Shown here: positions 26,701-36,969 of the stretch, in pieces | Layout: each line of letters starts with the position of its first letter | How positions within the stretch are numbered: position 1 is the stretch's first letter | Origin: Dillenia suffruticosa | Taxonomy: Eukaryota; Streptophyta; Magnoliopsida; Dilleniales; Dilleniaceae | Reading direction: 5' to 3' | DNA length: 64,000 nt | Assembly: GCA_033439265.1 (NCBI GenBank) | Contig: JAVTVX010000013.1 | Coordinates: 16,038,500 to 16,102,499 of the forward strand | The notes under the pieces: model-generated | What the model was told of the DNA's origin: nothing | Database searches by the model: none | What the model saw: the letters and a program-made list of their open reading frames with translations, nothing else | Position numbers and translations under genes: made by a program

Positions 26701-29700
26701 AGCCAATCTGTAAAAAGGAAAAAAAAAATGGCTTCTATGCAATTTCTGAAAGTCGACCCCAAATCTTGGGATTAAAGCTCAGATTATTGTTGTTATGTGA
26801 TTTCTGAAGCCACATATCTTGATTTTTGCTCCTATTTAATTCACTAATTGCAACACGCAAGGAAAAGATTATAACTGAAATTTTATGGAACAGGCACCCC
26901 TATGAAGAAACTGTATTAGAGGCCGAATAAACTATCAGAAGAATCTCCTAAACCACATCTACATCTACATAGTTCACCTTATCATGTTGATTTCATAAAA
27001 TTGATTTGCAAAATGATTCCTTTGAAAAGACCCCGAAAGAGAAAAAGGAGGGAAACAGGCCTACAACATGAAAACCAAAACCAACTAATGACCATGTTCA
27101 ACAAGAAGAAGAAATAACAGAAGAACAAATTCTACCTTTCAGAGTATCTGCATTAGTTTTAAGATATGCCTCATCTTCGGTCATGTCTCTAAACCTAGTT
27201 GAGTTAAGCAATGTGTGATCCAAATCAAGAACCAAGTAGAGCTTCTTATTACGCATTGAGTTCTTGTCAAGATTGCGAACTCGGTCTAATTCATCTTTGC
27301 TAAGCCTCAAATCCTGTGAACGAGAGTAATACTCAGTTATTGAAAGTAGACACCCTAAAACAATCCCATTGTCTAGATTCTAATTTAATCAAGAACATAC
27401 CTTGTGTATGTAACCAAGTGCAACACCAGACACTTCTTCTATATGCACACCACACACTACACATATATCCTTGATCACAACAGGATGCATACATTTGTTG
27501 CTTGTTGATGTTTCTGCACATAATTGTAAGTCAGATTGAATGCAACTCAGCAAAATAAAATAATAGAAGCATAAAAGAGAGAGCCTGAAGTAGAAAATAA
27601 CATATACATTACTAGATTGTCAATCACTGAAAATAATATATTAGATATAACCATGCAGAGTAGGACAATAAGCACAAAAAAGTAAGACTGAAGTTTAATG
27701 ATTTCATTGTGCAACAGATTATCAAAGAGACTCCTTGATCCACAAACTACAACCAAAGAGAAGAGACTCAATTCAAGAAATAGCAATGGTTCTAACTCAG
27801 AACAGATCCAACAATTACTGTATTATAAAATTTGTGACTCTGAAAGTGCACCTCTGGAAATATGTCTCACATCTCCAACAAAATATAAAGTGAAGTGATA
27901 GATAACAATAAAGTGTATAACCGGAGACACACAACAAAGAAAAGAATAACACCATATTTATTTTTGTGCCAAAAAGAAAAAACAAGAAAGTGTCTTTTGA
28001 GACTAAATTTCAAAAAGTACCTCTTCCATCTATAACTAATTTGGCCAACAATTAATCAATTCAAACATTTTTCCAGAACCTCTTCTGCCAACAAGGATTC
28101 AAAACAGTGTGTAACAGCTATAACCATTATGTAGACATGTCGGGCCCTGCCACGACCCTCTGTTTTCATTCTCTCAAGTTTCTCTCTTGTCCATATATTC
28201 CATAAGAACATTCCATCATCAAATGATCAAAATTAGGCCTGAATAACATAAAACCATCATTCTCCCCTGCCAACAAAGAGTATAAGGCTGAACCTTTTGT
28301 TTTACTTGGACAAGGTTAAATTTTGTGTTGAAGTGAGTTGCAATGGACAGGCAAAGGAAGAAGAAAATGTCCGCACCAATTCTATTGCATAACACTCATA
28401 ATCACCAATAACGTTACATCAGGAACCTCAACTACAATCTGAATCTTTGTTCTGCCAAAAGTACCGTGCAAAGTTGTTTCTTTACATGCACAAAAGACTC
28501 TTGACACTAGACAAAGCAATAATATACAGGAACTTAAAATAGACATCAGACAGAACATTTGATTGCACAGCTTGAAATCAACAAACCAACTAAACAGAGA
28601 GCCCAACATCAAGAAAGCTTTTGTCTTTTACGAAGATGGGTAATTGTCAAATATTATATTTCCCTGTGTTTTTCCTTGTATCGCCTTTAATAATATGTCA
28701 ATTGGATATCCGGAATCAACAATTTTATTGATTGTATAAGTTCTCCAATATCATCAAATTCTACAAGCAACAACAACAACAATAAAGAATGCGCGTTTGA
28801 GTCTGAACTTGTTAACATATTCAACATGCTTACCATTGATTTTGTCCATGACTTCCAAATCCTCTACCTTACGCCTTTTCACCCTGGAAGGAAATAACCA
28901 ATGTTACAATGGCATGGTCCCCAAACTAAAACAGCAATTGACGTCAAAGTATCTTGAAATAACAACAATAACAAAAGGAAATTAAAACAATCAAGAAATA
29001 GGTTACAATAAGTAGAAGGCAGCACTCATTTTTTGAATGAAACATTAAATGTAAATGTTGGGCCTATCAGCTGGTGAAGGCGTTCATTTAAATCAGATCA
29101 TCTAGTTTATGCCCAAGCTCAGCCCTTCCATACACTTGAAAGCCCGCATCTGGCCTATTTCTTAACATATCCATTAATTAATATTATGACTATTTGACAC
29201 TTTTATTTTTGAACTTGAATATTAGTTCAATTAAATATATAGACCTCAACCTAAGACCAGCAGGCCACCAAGCCTATGTCTGCTCCAACCTGTTACAACC
29301 TTAAGAGTATCAACTAAGCTAAGCTTGCAACCTTCTAGGGGAAAACCTCCACCTAGAGATAGAAAAGATTCTATCATATCCCATAAAAAAATGTCTGCTA
29401 TGCCATTCCACACTATTGAGCAGTAAAGAAATTGTTGCAGAGGAAAGAACCCAATGCATGATTCACACTTTTCAATAGTTCAATGAATTTACTAAAACGT
29501 AATTAGTGACCAGATTTCTCCGTAGACAATTCTCAAGAGATTCTAGTGCAAAGGATGCATTTTTGTTAAAATGTGAAAAAACAAGTTGAATGCTACATCG
29601 TATGAAGTACAGGGACAAAGATGTTAGAAATATAGATGTATGCAAACATACGGTACCATATACATATTAAAATTCAATTAATATGTAATAGAAATTAATA

Positions 29701-30083
29701 AGCATTACATTGCACACACTTAAGTTACTATCCTCCCAATGAACCCTATCCATACCATCACTCGTAGCTATATTTGAGTTTTATAGTGAGCCCTATTAAA
29801 TCTCTTACTGAAACTTCCCAATCATGAATGATTTCAAGTGCAGCGAAATTTAATACAATTATTGGGTGCAATGCAACAAAGGTTACCTCTCACTTTCATA
29901 ATCATGGTCATCCTCAACATCCGGCGAGGTCACCTCCATGGAATCATGTCCCAATTCATAGCCATCCTCGACCTCAATCTCCGGTGATGCCTCCGAGGAA
30001 ATAGAATCCAATTCCGCCGCAAGAAGGTTGGCGAAATCATCACTGCTCGACGAATTCGGCGGAGAATCTGCAACAAGACTCAT
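14717..30083 (-). CDS. CPL4: RNA polymerase II CTD phosphatase-like 4 (FCP1 + BRCT domains)
   Basis: Nuclear phosphatase predicted to remove phosphate from the heptad-repeat CTD of RNA polymerase II. Eight coding exons, all bounded by GT-AG: 30083-29887, 28883-28834, 27513-27401, 27313-27136, 24345-24068, 22461-22273, 22182-22153, 15070-14717. They join in phase to 462 residues. Residues 1-66 are acidic and Ser-rich. A Cys pair (CVVC) lies at about 101-104. The FCP1 homology domain spans about 140-310; its catalytic DxDxT motif, DLDHT, is at 150-154 and the later DD pair at 268-269. A BRCT domain fills most of the last exon, about 355-440. The length fits the short CPL4 type (about 440 residues in Arabidopsis, from memory) rather than the much longer CPL3. 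The ATG at 30083 was chosen because a cag acceptor lies directly before it. Intron 7 is about 7.1 kb and full of transposons; the reading frame is intact. Confidence 0.93.
16982..17143. repeat. 75 bp direct duplication, 87 bp spacing
   Basis: Two nearly identical copies at 16982-17056 and 17069-17143, each starting atattttgtttgttacaac and ending tagagataat, are separated by 12 bp. One substitution is visible. Lies in CPL4 intron 7. Confidence 0.9.
17150..18185. mobile_element. non-autonomous element with long terminal inverted repeats (MULE-like)
   Basis: 17150-17410 is an imperfect inverted copy of 17960-18185. Matching landmarks include tacccatttttcaat against its reverse complement near 18170, catggcattgacatgg against the segment near 18040, and gtgctcccaaatg against gggagcac near 17995. 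About 550 bp lie between the arms and no transposase is seen. Long imperfect arms fit MULE-type elements, but the family is inferred. No target duplication could be fixed. Confidence 0.6.
18226..19150 (-). pseudogene. LINE (non-LTR retrotransposon) reverse transcriptase C-terminal fragment
   Basis: On the minus strand, 19045-18647 and 18675-18388 in two frames encode a piece with FWQDVWSG and FPDIYRLA, then LTLDNLQMRG, a Cys/His cluster (CFMCKSEAEF...HLLLHC) and LSIFWPVW. This order is the zf-RVT region at the C-terminus of plant LINE ORF2. The frame is broken by shifts and stops, and neither a reverse transcriptase core nor an endonuclease is present. It lies between the MULE-like element and the gypsy element in CPL4 intron 7. 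Confidence 0.75.
19203..19533 (+). repeat. LTR, plus orientation, followed by primer-binding site
   Basis: Starts tgttagggaagtaaccg and ends catttctaata. It is followed at 19534-19548 by attggtccgacctgc, the same segment (one change) that follows the LTR end on the minus strand at about 21179-21165. That segment is taken as the primer-binding site. Confidence 0.8.
19555..19825 (-). repeat. truncated LTR, minus orientation
   Basis: In plus-strand coordinates it runs from gattgatggctctaaaagag to acttccctaaca. It matches 21237-21495 and the reverse complement of the left LTR, but lacks about 50 bp of the LTR 3' end. The segment beside it at 19826-19838 (purine-rich on the minus strand, cagcagggggcaa) is the polypurine tract. 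Confidence 0.75.
19842..20060 (-). pseudogene. degenerate integrase/chromodomain tail of a gypsy element
   Basis: Across minus-strand frames one can read a VRWKG core and then a FPG..LEDKAEVSAGGNV ending directly before the polypurine tract. This is the usual C-terminal wording of chromovirus integrases. A stop codon and frame breaks interrupt it. The join to the gag proline-rich region at about 20060 marks an internal deletion. Confidence 0.55.
20065..21092 (-). pseudogene. gypsy gag fragment
   Basis: It starts at 21092 with a short coiled-coil-like stretch rich in E, K and R. After a frameshift it continues in the frame of 20950-20315: a stop at the LTMR/LDFPCFDG join, then DPAAWVARAEQIF and GPARHWVQWL. 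The block of about 20674-20315 fits the Retrotrans_gag domain, with a FLNSLKDEIR segment. The part at 20246-20064 is Pro-rich and ends before any CCHC knuckle. One frameshift and at least two stops make it non-functional. Confidence 0.75.
21180..21495 (-). repeat. LTR, minus orientation (5' LTR of the gag-bearing half)
   Basis: In plus-strand coordinates it begins tgttaggaatgg and ends ttccctaaca, so it has TG...CA ends and short inverted termini. Just left of it (21179-21165), attggttcgacc on the minus strand is the presumed primer-binding site. Confidence 0.8.
24746..24763. repeat. (TG)n microsatellite
   Basis: Nine TG dinucleotides in CPL4 intron 4. Confidence 0.9.
25113..25174. repeat. 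36 bp tandem duplication
   Basis: acatgcggccttgtttcccc occurs at 25114 and again at 25150, in CPL4 intron 4. A long T-run (about 25507-25529) and a long A-run (about 25628-25658) follow in the same intron. Confidence 0.85.
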
Positions 30084-30600
30084 CTGAAAGCAAAAGAAAT
30101 TCATAAACATAATCATATTACTTTCCGTTCTTGAACAGGATGAGTTAGGGGAGATGAAATGGAAATTTTAAACAAGGGCAATTGAAAAACAAAAAGAGAG
30201 GGAAAAAAAAAAACTAAAATAATCTGAGAATTGAAGCTTAGGGTGGGTTTTGTGCCTCTCAAGATTATTGTAAGTGAGTGGAGTTTCGAGAGAGAGATGA
30301 GTGAGAGAAAGTTGAATGTGTTGGTGGGGAGGGAGAGTTTCTAGGGTTAGGAGGACAGGTCTTGTTAGGAAGAAAGCAGAGGAAATTTCAATCGTATCTC
30401 AAGTTTTCAATGAGAAAGATCAAGAGGAGGAGGTTGCAGCCAATGGAAGGGGGTTTGCTTTGCTTTGCTTTTCACAAAATGAGGGCTTTAGAAATTGATT
30501 GATGACGACGAGGGAAATAAACTCTTGCCTGCTGCAATTTTCTTTCTCCTTTTCCCTCTCTTTCTCTCGCTACCTCTTTTCCTTATACGGAAACGGGACA
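30084..30600 (-). promoter_or_regulatory. CPL4 5' untranslated region and core promoter
   Basis: Read on the minus strand, the segment before the ATG is pyrimidine-rich and ends ttttgctttcag directly at the start codon, which looks like the end of a 5' UTR intron. Further out are CT-rich leader sequence (30240-30330) and a TATA-like gtataagg near 30581-30588. If the intron is not removed, in-frame upstream ATGs begin at 30116. The transcription start and donor site are not determined. Confidence 0.4.
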
Positions 30601-31384
30601 CCTATGAAGTAAAAAAAAACTGTAACGTATTAAATTAATTTATATTTATATAAAAATTTTTACATTTTTATATTTAATAAATTATTTTTTATTTTATATT
30701 AATTATCTTATAATTAATAATTTTAATTTTAATTTTAATAATTTTAATTTTTTATTATAAAATATGAGTATTTTATTATTTTTATAAAATAATTAATATT
30801 TATATAAAAATTTCTATATATTATATTTTTTATATTCATGTATTTATTTATGTTTTTATTCTTTATATTTTTATAAAATATTATTTTATTGTATCATTTT
30901 AGATCTGTTTTTGTTTTTCGTTTTCGTCTTCAGGCAACACGGCGAGACACGGGGGGAGACATGGCCAAGCACATTGTTAGCGTTTATTAAAAGCGAGCGG
31001 ACCTTGTTCGGGTCAAACCCACCCACATTTCCACAATGATCTTTTGGGCTTTATCATGTGGTGCATATGACAAACCACTTCATAAAATGTTTCACGTAAC
31101 TAATCAAGTTAATTTGTGCGTGACACTCCTCTTCCTCCCTGTGGTATAACATCAAGCACCCTTTCAATATAATGATAATATATTAAACTCTTTTAATTAA
31201 AATTTTTAATTCAAAAGAATAGTCTAAGCACTAAAAAACTCCAATCATACTATTTCAGCCTATATATTTAACTTATGCAATTTAAATTCTCAAGTCTCAT
31301 AAAAAGTTTTAAATGAAAAATAAAGAAGTTCCGCAAGGAAAATAAATCATATCCCATATTTATTAGCAAAAATTAGGGACAGTC
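30601..31384. other. AT-rich spacer upstream of CPL4
   Basis: Very AT-rich from 30620 to 30900. A GC-richer patch at 30930-31030 has no recognisable content. Confidence 0.5.
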
Positions 31385-31567
31385 ATCCGTCAAAGAGGAA
31401 AACGGAAGGGAGGCACCAAAAGATTCTGCGATGCCGATAGAGTTGAGCGAGGAAGCAATACAAGTTATTAGATTAGAGAGACGCGTGGCCTCTGTAAAAA
31501 CCCATTACTTAATAAGAATTTGTTATGCGCGATATGCCGATGACTTACTACTGGGAATTATGGTATT
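31385..31567 (+). pseudogene. matR: fragment of mitochondrial group II intron maturase (matR-like), probable NUMT
   Basis: The frame from 31431 reads a segment with LSEEAIQVIRLERRVAS and then YARYADDLLLGI. The YADD box is the reverse transcriptase active site of group II intron maturases, and the wording matches plant mitochondrial matR as I remember it. Similarity stops abruptly after LLLGI; downstream residues look random. Upstream, from about 31385, a KRK-rich stretch may also belong but in another frame. With about 60 of some 650 residues it cannot be functional. It is most likely mitochondrial DNA inserted into the nucleus. Confidence 0.6.
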
Positions 31568-31814
31568 AAATCTTACAACTACTCAAATTGAATTAGTCGA
31601 GTTTTTTTTATACCGATAGTCAAATTAAAAAAAAAATCATTTCATTGCTTCTGCCTTTGACTCACTTCACATTATATGAGTTTTTTAATAAATACTAATT
31701 TACTATTATTATTGCATTTTATTTGAAAAATCTTGTATTTTTTATCAAAATTTTTATGTACTAATTAATCACAAGTACAACAAAATAAAATGAGACAACC
31801 CCATTATTCTCTCT

Positions 31815-32263
31815 CTCCAATAATAGGAGAAAGAAAGATTCAAACATAACATCTGGGAGGAAAGGAAGTTAGATTAGTTGGAGTTCAAACTGTTTTATAA
31901 TCAAATAAACTGAAATTATTAGATTTAGTTATTAGTTTATTGAGAAGAAACTTTAAATACATATAACGAATGGAGGAGGAAGGCATGGAATTGGAAAACA
32001 ATCTTCTTTCTTCCCTTTGTGAACTCTCTCTCTCTCTTCTCTCTGACCCCTCTCTCTCTACTACTTTCTCTCTCAATCTTCTCTTTCTTCTCTCCTATCT
32101 CAGTTTTCTCAATTCCCACCATCAAACACAAAGTCACACTAATCCCAGCAGCTTACCAACATCTCACAGTAGACAACATTGTCCTCCTCTCCTGTTTTTC
32201 CTCCCATTTTTGAAACATCGAGTATTTAGTTCAAACTCTACTTTGGAGGTCTGGGTCGTAACA
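31815..32263 (+). repeat. left LTR of gag-only element
   Basis: Matches 33279-33701, including gttagattagttgga, gaagaaactttaaatacat and the end ggaggtctgggtcgtaaca. CT-rich in the middle. The exact left edge is uncertain by a few bases. Its Ser/Leu-rich open frames are by-products of the CT tracts. Confidence 0.75.
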
Positions 32264-32307
32264 AATTGGTATAAAAGTATTGACTCCTTGGCCACACGAG
32301 GAATCAA

Positions 32308-33262
32308 TGGCAAAAGGCACTCGTCACAAACACAACGATGATCAAATCAAGAAACAAGGTACCATGATATAAGAACTAACAAATAAAATTAAAGAAATCT
32401 GTCCGATAGTCAGTGAGAAGAATCAAAGAATGGAAGCCTTTATGTCTATAGGATAAAAGCCCAAGTTGGTAAACTATTATGATCAAATCAACGAGACCAA
32501 AATGAAAAATTACAAACTAACATAATTTTAAACCCTGCATTACTACCCACTCTAAGTGATGAATGGATAAGAGTAGGTGAAGATCTACAAGTGGCCAAGA
32601 AAGAAAGTAATAATTGAGGTCTGGTTCCCAGCCCCCCAAAGATTGAGCTACTGATCTTTACATGGAGACAATCCTTGTATTTGGTTGCACAAGTATCCGA
32701 AATTCTTTAATGTGTATCACACGCCTAGCCAACAGTGGGTGGAAACCATCGAAATGTACCTAAATGGGAAGGCGAAAATCTAGTACCAAGGCCTAAAACT
32801 ATCCAAGAAAGATATTAGTTGGGAGGACTTTTCCAGAATGCTATGCCAACAATTCGAAAATAAGGGAATGCAAGGTGTAGTGGAAGAGTTTAACAAGTTT
32901 CAACAGAGAGGAACTTTAGCTGACTACTAAGAGAATTTTGAAAAGCTATGGTCAGCCATGCTTGCAAAGAATCCCTTGTTCACTGAATCTTATTTTATTT
33001 CAAATTTCATCAATGGGTTGAAGGAAGACATAAAACCTATTGTTAAGGATGATGAAATCCACCACCCTCTTACAAACTTTCGTGATTGCATCATTACAAG
33101 AGCAGTCTCTTATGCTAACCAGAAACTATAGAGGAACAACTAACCAATAACTCAGATTTCGGTCAGGTAGATCTATCTCAGCATAAAGAAGTTTACTCGG
33201 GAAGATCTAACTTCATAAAAGCTCAGTTTCAAGCCTTCCATCCTGAGGATGAGGATGCTTTC
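32308..33262 (+). pseudogene. broken gypsy-type gag
   Basis: Across plus-strand frames with many stops one reads the Retrotrans_gag landmarks DNP..WL.KYPKFFNVYHTP, WVETIEMYLNGKA, YQGLKLS and DISWEDFSRMLCQQFENKG, then FISNFINGLKEDIKP. No zinc knuckle is left. Confidence 0.75.
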
Positions 33263-33278
33263 GAAAGGAGGAGAAAAT

Positions 33279-33701
33279 TGTAAAAAATAGAAGAAAGAAA
33301 AATTCAAACATAACGTCTTGGAGGAGAGAAAGTTAGATTAGTTGGAGCTCAAACTGTTCTTTTAGATTTAGTTGTCAGTTTGTTGAGAAGAAACTTTAAA
33401 TACATGTAATGAATTGAGGAGGAAGGCATGGAATTGGAGAACATTCTTCTTTCTTCCCTATGCGAACTCTCTCTCTCTACTTCTTTCTCTCTCAATCTCC
33501 TTCTCTTTTTTCTCTCCTATCTTTGCTCTCTCAATTCCCACCATCAAATACAAAGTCCCACTCATCCCAACCGCTCACCAACATCTCACAGTAGACAACA
33601 TTGCCCACCTCCCATATTTTTGAAATACTCTGTTTTTTATTCCATTTCTGAAACATTGAGTATTTAGTTCAAACTCTACTTCGGAGGTCTGGGTTGTGAC
33701 A
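33279..33701 (+). repeat. right LTR of gag-only element
   Basis: Begins tgtaaaaaatag after the polypurine tract and ends ggaggtctgggttgtgaca, so it has TG...CA ends. Confidence 0.75.
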
Positions 33702-33727
33702 CAATCCCACAAAATAAAATGAGACAA

Positions 33728-34353
33728 GTTTTCAAATTTCTAAAACAGAAATAACGTATCATATTGTGTGTGTGTGTGTGTGTGTGTAGGTTATTCTATA
33801 CCTATAAATTAAGGAGACAGAAGATTATGGGGATTCAATTTTTGTCAATATTTTTTGGACCAAAATATGCTTAATTGTCAAAAATCTATTTTAAATCCAA
33901 TTTAATTTTACTTGTATAATTTTTTTTTTATTTGGAGTAAAAAAAAAAATCATGTAAAAGGAACATATAAAATTCAATTGAATTTCATTGCTTGAAATAA
34001 CCATTAACCTTAAAATTCAATTGTAAAATTATTATCTAATACCATTTATACAAAAAAAATCATGTAACATCCATAATCTGTTGCAAACTTTATTTCAAAA
34101 TTTCTTATTTATCAATTTACAAATTCTCAAATTTTATAGAATTAGAAATAAATTTTCATTATTTTATATTGCATCCTAGCAATAAAAATTTCACAACTTT
34201 TATGTAACATATTTGGTTTCAAGATAAAAGTAATTATTTGAATTGAAATATTCAGTAATATGGTATTAAATTTTTTTTAATTAAAATATCAAATTTAAAT
34301 TTTAAAATTAAAAAATTAAACATAAAAAAATTGAAATCGGCATCCATCTCATG
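33728..34353. other. AT-rich spacer with (TG)n
   Basis: Contains a (TG)n tract at 33774-33788 and otherwise A/T-rich sequence without a gene. Confidence 0.5.
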
Positions 34354-34466
34354 CGTCAAGCTCTTTTCCAATGAGTTTTGGCTCAAATGACACATTCTCC
34401 TGTATAATAGACTCGGATTCGAGTTTTAATATGAAAAAAAAAAAAAAAAAAAAACGTCAAGCTCTT
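34354..34466 (+). mobile_element. short tRNA-derived SINE with 12 bp target-site duplication
   Basis: Identical repeats cgtcaagctctt at 34354-34365 and 34455-34466 flank a body of about 89 bp. The body has an A-box-like gttttggctcaaatgac, a B-box-like ggattcgagtttt and a terminal run of about 20 A. Confidence 0.8.
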
Positions 34467-34659
34467 TACGTTCCTAAATGGGCCTTGAAAGTTGCATGCA
34501 AATGACAAGGTACACAACAAGTTGGGCCTAGCCTTTTAGCTCACTAGATCAGATATCAATGGGTTCCAAAGGTCAAATCGACAAGGTGAGCGCCTTCCGA
34601 GCACCACCCGCAAGCTATCACTTGTTACACAAGATCAAGGTTGGATTTTTTTTTTTTTT

Positions 34660-34860
34660 TTTTTAATTGGGGGGGTGTAAGTGGAATTTTTTTTTTTTTT
34701 TTACCATCAATCAATATCTAGATTTCATTCAACTAATTTGATTCAACTACTATAAGACTTATTAAGGGATTGACTCTCTAAAATCTTATTTTTCTATTTT
34801 CATGACTCGAATTCGATACCAATAATTAAGAGAGTATTATATTTTATCACTGTATCCATG
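34660..34860 (-). repeat. SINE (Au-like), minus orientation
   Basis: After T-runs come the shared landmarks atcaatcaatatctaga, ttgattcaac, ttattaagggattgactctc, gactcgaattcga and attaagagagtat. Confidence 0.55.
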
Positions 34861-36639
34861 AATTTGGTACCCAAAAGCAAGTTTTATATTAAATGTTTCA
34901 AATCATAAATCTAACCGAAGTCATAAGCTAAGTACCCATTTGACAGATTTTTTTTTTCGATTAATCTTCTCATTTTAAGGACAAGTAAAAAATTAATTCT
35001 ATTTTAAAAAAAAGTTAAAAATTGTTTGGGTTTTTTTTTACTTTTGAAATAAAGTTAAAAATTAAAAGTTATTTTTATTTTTACTTTTTTATTTTTTATT
35101 TTTTAAATAAAGTTAAAAATTAAAAATTAATTACCATATTTGAAATTTTACATTATTTAAATGAGAATATTAATATAATAAAAATAATTATGTGAAGATA
35201 TAAATAGAATAAAAAATATATATATTTTCGAAAAACTAAAGCATTAAAAGGAGAAAAAAAAGCTCCTCTCAGAAACTTTTTCTTAAGAGCTACTTTTTAA
35301 AATTTTTTTCATAATAAAAAAGCTCCTCATTTTTTTTTAAAGTTTCTAAAAAATATTGTTTGATAGAAATTCTCTACGAAGAGAAGTTAAGAAAAAAACT
35401 CTACCAAACGGGTACTAAGAAGCTTGCTAAAAATAAGCCGGATCCTATTGCGATTGAAAAAAGATAAAATAAATGCAAAATTGTAATTTGAAGTTGATTT
35501 CTATGTGGATCCGTAAATACATTCTATAGATTTTATTTTATTTTGAGACTTAATTAAATTTAATTCATCCTTTTCTTTTATGAATTGGTAGTTAGTCAAA
35601 TTAAAACTTCTTTCAAATGAAAAGCAACAAATATGTGGAAACTTGGTACTAAAATTCTGATTTTTTTTAATTAATGACATCTGAAATCCTTCATAAAAAT
35701 ATTTAATTTAACACCCCACGAAAGTTAGAAGAAATGCTTCCCCACGTTATCTTTCACACTTTGATTAGGTTAGCACATGTTTCTGATTGAAATTAAGAAT
35801 TTTCAAGATCTAGGATCAAATGCTATTCTATTTGGCTTGTGGTTTAGACCACCCTTGGTACTCAAATTTAACTAGTTTTTTTTTTTTTAATCTTTTATAT
35901 ATATATATATATACACACACAAACATACACTTTAAAACTCCAAGGTTTACATAGTTATGAAAAATTTTTGTCAATGCGTTAGGGTCATCTGTGAGATGGT
36001 TGTGGTGGTTGGAAGAAAAATGAAGTAAGGTGTGAAGCTTTGAGGAAAAATTAAACTAAAAAAAAAAAGACCTTAATTCCATGGCTTGGCATTAAGTCAA
36101 ACAGACAACAGCCAAGTATCCCAACCATTTTGAAAAAAAAAAAAAAAAAAAAATTACTCATTGTCACGTCCCTTGAGAATTCCCCTAGAAAAATATTTCT
36201 AGAACAATATTTCTGGGCCCGTGGCCAGAGCAATCCAGCGTGCATAATGATATCAGAAAGTAGTTGGATTTGTACATTCATGTATCACATGAGTATTTCG
36301 ATTTTATATTACCACTTAAAATTTATTTCCAAGCATGACGCGAAAAGAAATAAAATAAAATTGAAATATAAAAACCCCCTTGAGGAGAAAGACATTGACC
36401 CTAAATCCATGTTCATTTAGACAAAGAGAGGGAGGAATGGTAAAGTGACGGCCAAACGGCATTTTTTTAAGTTTGATAGAAGGAGAGGAAACAACCAAAC
36501 TTAAAACAAAGAAAATATCGTCGATCAACGAATAATTAATTTAATAAATAAGAATGTTAAATTTATTAATTAAATATTGATTTTGAAACTTAAAAATAAA
36601 AAATATATATATATATTTGAGGAGCAAGAAGAGTGAGAA
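34861..36639. other. AT-rich spacer without a gene
   Basis: Contains (TA)n at about 35897-35912, an A-run at 36130-36151 and no supported gene. Confidence 0.5.
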
Positions 36640-36808
36640 AATTGAAATGTTCAATTAATGGGTATTAAATTTTTTAATCAAATTTCAGAATTTAAAATTT
36701 AAAAATAAAAAAATTAAGTTTAGAGAAAATTTTCAATTAATATCCGATAATATTCGAATTAAATTAATTGAAATATGATTCTAAATACCGATTAATTACT
36801 CAAAAAAA
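36640..36808 (+). repeat. degraded SINE (Au-like), plus orientation
   Basis: Reads as the complement of the minus copies: gggtattaaattttttaatcaa, then ttcgaattaaattaattgaaatatg, then taccgattaattactc and an A-run. Confidence 0.45.
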
Positions 36809-36969
36809 ATTATGCCAAAGCTAATGAGGGTGAGCTAACAGAGATCTTACTTCATGCCAGCTCAACCTGGATCCAAATCTTCAAATGCTATCATCTACCT
36901 GTATATAAAGCGTTGAAGGAGCTTTCTATTTATCCCAAAATTCAGACGTCCCTAGGTGGTGGTCTTTGT

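Larger units (their letters stand above)
31780..33727 (+). mobile_element. short gag-only LTR retrotransposon (TR-GAG-like, gypsy gag)
   Basis: Two diverged direct LTRs (about 31815-32263 and 33279-33701) enclose about 1 kb. A degenerate primer-binding site (ttggtataaaag) follows the left LTR, and a polypurine tract (gaaaggaggagaaaa, about 33263-33277) precedes the right LTR. The interior encodes only a broken gag. No pol and no space for one. A 19 bp direct repeat, acaaaataaaatgagacaa, lies just outside at 31780-31798 and 33709-33727. The LTRs differ at many sites, so the insertion is old. Confidence 0.7.

Noticed and set aside
31937-32341. Ser/Leu-rich frames on both strands
   Set aside because: They lie in the CT-rich LTR of the gag-only element and recur in the other LTR.
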